Below, piece after piece: positions 60,355-64,000 of a DNA stretch of 64,000 nt. The number at the start of each line of letters is the position of its first letter. Position 1 is the stretch's first letter. The stretch is from JANRLJ01 sp033762735 (GTDB taxonomy: Bacteria > Chloroflexota > Anaerolineae > Aggregatilineales > Phototrophicaceae), in contig JANRLJ010000207.1 of assembly GCA_033762735.1 (NCBI GenBank), forward strand, positions 6,062 to 70,061. Direction: 5' to 3'. The notes beneath the pieces were generated by a model that was not told where the DNA came from, ran no database searches, and saw nothing but the letters and a program-made list of their open reading frames with translations. The position numbers and the translations under genes are program-made.

Positions 60355-60362
60355 CCTTTTTG

Positions 60363-60393
60363 GGGGAGTGGTTTCTGCCGCTCCCCTGTTTTT
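60363..60393 (+). terminator. Rho-independent terminator of the two-component operon
   Basis: GGGGAGTGG, a 6-base loop, CCGCTCCCC (one G-T pair), then TGTTTTT, 9 bases after the kinase stop. Confidence 0.8.
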
Positions 60394-60535
60394 CCCCACG
60401 AAACATCTGGCGCGGTGTTGACCTTCCACCGATGCTGCCCCTTTAGAATGCCCCCAAAATGTCATTTGAGATAGGACATTTTGCGCCTGTTCGGGGTAAA
60501 ATCCGATCATCAGGAAGCCAACCAATTACAAACAG

Positions 60536-61456
60536 ATGTCGTCCGACGAACCCTCTCGGAAACACAAGTTCGATTTGCGCGATCACGAGGCAGAAACACC
60601 CTTTCTGCGTGTCCTGGCAAGCAGCCCGGCGGTGAGGTGGGAAGGGGTACTGGCGTTTCACTTCTCACTCGCGCCTGTTACAGACTTGGAAGCCCGCGAT
60701 CAGTCCTGGCCGTTCGACAATCTCGCGCTGCATCTGAAAGGGAAGCCGAACCCCGTTACCTTTCTGGAAGCGGGACGCCAGAAGCAGGCCATTTCCCATC
60801 CCGGTTCGCTCTGCCTGTACCCGCGTGGCTCCGCCAATCGGTTTCAATGGACGGAGAGCGCGGTAAATCTGTCGTTTGGGGTTGTGCCCGACCTGATGCG
60901 ACAGGTTATTCTGGAAACCCAGCGCGGTGATCCCGATCAGTTTGAACTTATCCCGGCGAATTTCTTCTATGAGCCGCTGTTGGAACACCTGGGGAAAACC
61001 CTGGTGCTTCTGCTCCAGAGCCACGACCGGGGGACTCGCCTTTATGCTGAGGCACTGGGGCTGCATCTGGCCCATCACCTGGTTTATCATCACGCCAACC
61101 GCCACCAGCCCGTCGTTGGCCCAGCACACATGGCCTCCGTGCAGGTTCAACGTGCGATTGAGCATATGCACACGCACTATGCGGAAAATATCGCGCTGAA
61201 AGACCTGGCCGCCGCCAGCGGTTTCAGCCTGGTGCATTTCAGTCGTCTGTTCCGTAAGGCGACTGGGATGTCCCCCTATCAATATCTGATTCAGGTACGG
61301 CTGCAGCGGGCACATGATCTGTTGTGTACCGGACGGCTGACGGTCGCAGAGGTGGCGGTGAAAGTTGGATTCTACGATCAGAGCCACTTCAGGAGCACCT
61401 TCAAGCGGTTCTTTGGCTACAATCCGGGTGATCTGCTCAAGGGGAACATGGATTAA
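60536..61456 (+). CDS. AraC family transcriptional regulator
   Basis: 306 residues. The N-terminal half (about 1-190) is a sensor domain of uncertain fold. The C-terminal double helix-turn-helix (about 205-303) has IALKDLAAASGFSLVHFSRLF (read in parts), GMSPYQYLIQVRLQRAHDLL and AVKVGFYDQSHFRSTFKRFFGYNPG. No good ribosome site close to the ATG. Targets unknown; it converges on pckG. Confidence 0.88.
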   Translation: MSSDEPSRKHKFDLRDHEAETPFLRVLASSPAVRWEGVLAFHFSLAPVTDLEARDQSWPFDNLALHLKGKPNPVTFLEAGRQKQAISHPGSLCLYPRGSANRFQWTESAVNLSFGVVPDLMRQVILETQRGDPDQFELIPANFFYEPLLEHLGKTLVLLLQSHDRGTRLYAEALGLHLAHHLVYHHANRHQPVVGPAHMASVQVQRAIEHMHTHYAENIALKDLAAASGFSLVHFSRLFRKATGMSPYQYLIQVRLQRAHDLLCTGRLTVAEVAVKVGFYDQSHFRSTFKRFFGYNPGDLLKGNMD

Positions 61457-61464
61457 CGCAAAAC

Positions 61465-61486
61465 GGGCACGATTGCTCGCGCCCGC
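61465..61486. terminator. Convergent hairpin
   Basis: CGGGCACG and CGCGCCCG (one mismatched pair) with a 6-base loop, between the AraC and pckG stops. Confidence 0.5.
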
Positions 61487-61512
61487 TGTCGTCACATATT
61501 GTGTTGAAAGGG

Positions 61513-63360
61513 TCAGGCCTGTTCACCCCGGTTCAGCCATTCCGGCTGGCTCCACAGGCTGGAGAGCATCAGCTCACGCACCGACAGGAATTCCTTCGGC
61601 AGGCGGTCATAGAGCTTGATGAACAGTTCCTCGTGGCTGAGGACTTCATTCTTCCACGCTTCCTTGTCGATGGACATGACCTTTTTGAAGTCGTCCTCGG
61701 TGAAGTCTTCCATCCCGCGCCAGTCAATGTCTTTATAGGTTGGAACGCGCCCCAGCGGTGTTTCCAGACCAGCGGCGCGAGTGCGCGAACGCTCCACAAT
61801 CCACTTGAGCACGCGCATGTTCTGCCCAAAGCCCGGCCACAGGAAGTTGCCTTCATCGTCCTTGCGGAACCAGTTCACCAGGAAGATGCGCGGCGGTTCG
61901 GGGATATAACGGCCAAATTGCAGCCAGTGGGCGAAGTAGCTCGCCATGTGATAGCCTGCGAAGGGCAGCATGGCGAACGGATCGCGCCGGACTTCACCGA
62001 CTTTCCCGGTGGCGGCGGCGGTCGTCTCTGAACCCATCGTAGCGGCATAGTACACGCCATAGACCCAGTTAAAGGCCTGGAAGACCAGCGGTGTCACGGT
62101 GCTGCGGCGGCCACCAAAGATAAAGGCTTTGATGGGCACACCCGCCGGGTTTTCCCACTGGGGATCAATCGAAGGGCACTGGCTGGCCGGAGCGGTGAAG
62201 CGGGCGTTGGGATGTGCAGCCTTGCGCCCGGTCTCCTTCCCGATTTCGGGTGTCCAGCGCTGCCCCTGCCAGTCGATCAGTTCAGGCGGCGGGGCGGACA
62301 TCCCCTCCCACCACACATCCCCTTCGGGCGTCAGTGCGACATTAGTGAAGATCGTGTTGCAGCGGATGGTTTCCATCGCGTTCGGATTGGTCTTTGCATT
62401 GGTGCCGGGCGCAACGCCGAAGAAACCGGCTTCGGGGTTGATGGCGTAGAGCTTGCCATCCGTACCCTGCTTGATCCACGCAATATCGTCACCGACGGTC
62501 GTGACCTTCCAGCCCTCGAATTCCTTCGGCGGGATCAGCATGGCGAAGTTGGTCTTCCCGCACTGGCTGGGGAAGGCGGCGGCGACATAGGTCTTTTCAC
62601 CATCCGGCGATTCGACGCCCATAATCAGCATGTGTTCGGCCAGCCAGCCTTCGTCGCGGGCGATGTTGGAAGCGATGCGCAGCGCGAAGCACTTCTTGCC
62701 CAGCAGGGCGTTGCCGCCGTAGCCGCTGCCATACGACCAGATCGCGCGTTCTTCGGGGAAGTGGACGATGTACTTCTGGTCTTTGCTGCACGGCCAGAGG
62801 ATGTCCTGCTGGCCGAGTTCGAGCGGCATCCCGACTGAGTGAACGCACGGGACGAAGAAACCGTCTTCACCCAATACCTCGTAGACCTTCCTGCCCATGC
62901 GCGTCATGATACGCATATTGGTCGCCACATAGGCCGAGTCGCTGAGTTCGACGCCGATGTAGGAAATGTGTGAACCGAGCGGTCCCATGCTGAAGGGGAT
63001 AACGTACATCGTGCGGCCACGCATACAGCCGTCGAACAGTTCATCCAGCGTCCGGTGCATTTCACGCGGGTCAACCCAGTTATTGGTCGGGCCAGCTTCG
63101 TGCTTGCTCAGGCTGCAAATGAAGGTGCGATCTTCCATACGTGCCACATCTGTCGGATCGGACCGTGCCAGGAAGCTGTTGGGGCGAAGCTGCTCGTTGA
63201 GCCTGATGAAGGTGCCGTTGTCGACGAGTTCCTGGCAAAGCTGGTCATATTCTTCCTGTGATCCGTCACAGAAATACACACTGTCCGGCTTGCACAGGGC
63301 GACCATGTCCTCAATCCAGTTCATGAGTTTCTTGTGCTTGATGTAAGCAGGGAAATCCAT
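61513..63360 (-). CDS. pckG: Phosphoenolpyruvate carboxykinase (GTP)
   Basis: 615 residues, the GTP-type length. Seen: DGSQEEYDQL near the N-terminus, the active-site P-loop FPSQCGKTN (the family usually has Ala before Cys), ANMRIMTRMG-like region, FGGRRSTVTPLVFQAFNW, and NWFRKDDEGNFLWPGFGQN. It interconverts oxaloacetate and GTP with phosphoenolpyruvate, CO2 and GDP, linking the TCA cycle and gluconeogenesis. AAGGAGA precedes the ATG at 63360. Transcribed alone. Confidence 0.95.
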   Translation of the reverse strand: MDFPAYIKHKKLMNWIEDMVALCKPDSVYFCDGSQEEYDQLCQELVDNGTFIRLNEQLRPNSFLARSDPTDVARMEDRTFICSLSKHEAGPTNNWVDPREMHRTLDELFDGCMRGRTMYVIPFSMGPLGSHISYIGVELSDSAYVATNMRIMTRMGRKVYEVLGEDGFFVPCVHSVGMPLELGQQDILWPCSKDQKYIVHFPEERAIWSYGSGYGGNALLGKKCFALRIASNIARDEGWLAEHMLIMGVESPDGEKTYVAAAFPSQCGKTNFAMLIPPKEFEGWKVTTVGDDIAWIKQGTDGKLYAINPEAGFFGVAPGTNAKTNPNAMETIRCNTIFTNVALTPEGDVWWEGMSAPPPELIDWQGQRWTPEIGKETGRKAAHPNARFTAPASQCPSIDPQWENPAGVPIKAFIFGGRRSTVTPLVFQAFNWVYGVYYAATMGSETTAAATGKVGEVRRDPFAMLPFAGYHMASYFAHWLQFGRYIPEPPRIFLVNWFRKDDEGNFLWPGFGQNMRVLKWIVERSRTRAAGLETPLGRVPTYKDIDWRGMEDFTEDDFKKVMSIDKEAWKNEVLSHEELFIKLYDRLPKEFLSVRELMLSSLWSQPEWLNRGEQA

Positions 63361-63813
63361 GTGAGTGTTCTCTCCTTAAAGTTACCAGTGCGTTGTCATG
63401 AGTATTGTCGCAGATCGTGCTTGTGCTGCATACGTAAAGAAAATAATCGAATGTTCGTGACAATCTTCACAATATGTGGTTTCTTGCTTAAGCAGGACAC
63501 CATACAGTCGTTACATCATGCAATGAACCTTCCTGTTGCCAGATCAAGATGAGAAAGGCCGACGTAAGGCGCGATGAACTCAACGTTACACGAACGTGAT
63601 GGCAGGCACAAGTCAGGAATTAGACAATATGCACGAATCTGAACCTGTCACCAGTGAACAAAAACACCAAAAAGCCGGGTTCGGCACGCACCAGTCTACA
63701 GATGAATAGATGAGCATTATGATAAAAAACAACCTTTGTTCGAGTTTTTAAACAGCCTGAACCTTAAGTTCTCTGTGTAGGAAGCGCACTGTAATAAAAT
63801 CAGACATTTATTT
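63361..63813. other. AT-rich intergenic region
   Basis: Upstream region of pckG (minus) and of the partial gene at the right edge (plus). Only one short frame stands out (63599-63709). No clear hairpin or promoter was fixed. Confidence 0.4.
63599..63709 (+). CDS. Possible 36-residue hydrophilic peptide
   Basis: ATG at 63599 to TAG at 63707-63709, encoding a Glu/Gln/His/Thr-rich peptide (MAGTSQELDNMHES..). No Shine-Dalgarno and no homologue known to me. It may be chance. Confidence 0.2.
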   Translation: MAGTSQELDNMHESEPVTSEQKHQKAGFGTHQSTDE

Positions 63814-63831
63814 ATGGGAGCGACACATCAG

Positions 63832-64000
63832 ATGCAGGCCATTGCAGAACGTCCCTTTCAACTTATCCATGTTCAGACGGAGAAGCGCGGCTGGGCACGA
63901 GTGCGTAAAACCTGGGAGCTGGAAGTCGACAACAAAAAGCAGAAGGTTGTCGTCAACTTTTCCAGCTTGACCGGAAAAATCAAGGTCTTTATCAACGATG
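63832..64000 (+). CDS. Partial gene cut by the window edge
   Basis: Fifty-six codons are visible from the ATG at 63832 (GGGAG upstream; in-frame ATG also at 63814). The peptide is MQAIAERPFQLIHVQTEKRG, then an alternating beta pattern with TWELEVDN, VVVNFSSLTGKIKVFIND. The strand pattern faintly recalls FAIM-like beta domains, but too little is visible to name it. Confidence 0.6.
   Translation, partial: MQAIAERPFQLIHVQTEKRGWARVRKTWELEVDNKKQKVVVNFSSLTGKIKVFIND

Overview
The window looks like a chromosomal segment of a Chloroflexota bacterium, most likely class Anaerolineae. This is an inference, because no rRNA or ribosomal protein gene is present to test it. The grounds are the high GC content, secreted and lipid-anchored solute-binding proteins with Ser/Thr/Pro-rich linkers, a FtsX/HlyD/ATPase export operon with no outer-membrane partner, LytR-CpsA-Psr and penicillin-binding proteins in an apparently one-membrane envelope, GTP-dependent PEPCK, Uma2 proteins, and many dispersed palindromes. 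There is no tRNA, rRNA, CRISPR array or transposase gene.

Layout. 0.1-10 kb: a secreted Calx-beta protein, a membrane protein, a TIR-like/membrane/solute-binding fusion (3968-5683), a tandem double solute-binding protein and a polysaccharide-deacetylase-like protein. 10-17 kb: DUF2785 protein, two-domain thioredoxin, PfkB kinase, a MntA/HepT toxin-antitoxin pair and a second double solute-binding protein. 17-25 kb: an ABC export cluster (FtsX permease, HlyD-like lipoprotein, two ATPases, LysM lipoprotein). 25-33 kb: carotenoid oxygenase, Nudix, TetR with a divergent amine oxidase, AraC regulator and small membrane proteins. 32-38 kb: HEAT protein, M28 peptidase, LLM oxidoreductase, alpha/beta hydrolase, Uma2. 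38-47 kb: an active class B PBP, an orphan SLATT protein, a GAF-rich histidine kinase, biotin carboxylase and a DUF983 protein. 47-51.9 kb: MutS2, an LCP protein, an AT-rich island beside a TPR gene remnant, and an orphan AbrB antitoxin. 51.9-64 kb: aldo/keto reductase, a DtxR-type regulator, a class A PBP whose transpeptidase motifs are all lost, a two-component system, an AraC regulator, PEPCK and a truncated gene at the edge.

How the genes work together. Envelope functions dominate: cell-wall polymerisation (two PBPs, LCP, deacetylase-like protein), export (FtsX operon) and solute sensing or binding. Regulation includes an OmpR-type response regulator with its own kinase, an orphan kinase, two AraC, one TetR and one DtxR protein.

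The most unusual signal is non-coding. At least eight genes end in, or just before, a degenerate array of 7-base units. Each array is followed within roughly 15-130 bases by a GC-rich palindrome. The arrays keep a fixed orientation relative to the gene and often supply its stop codon and last residues. I regard this stop/heptamer-array/palindrome module as the best candidate for something undescribed. The TIR-like solute-binding fusion, the PBP with a dead transpeptidase and the ABC ATPase with an AbrB-like tail are the most interesting proteins.
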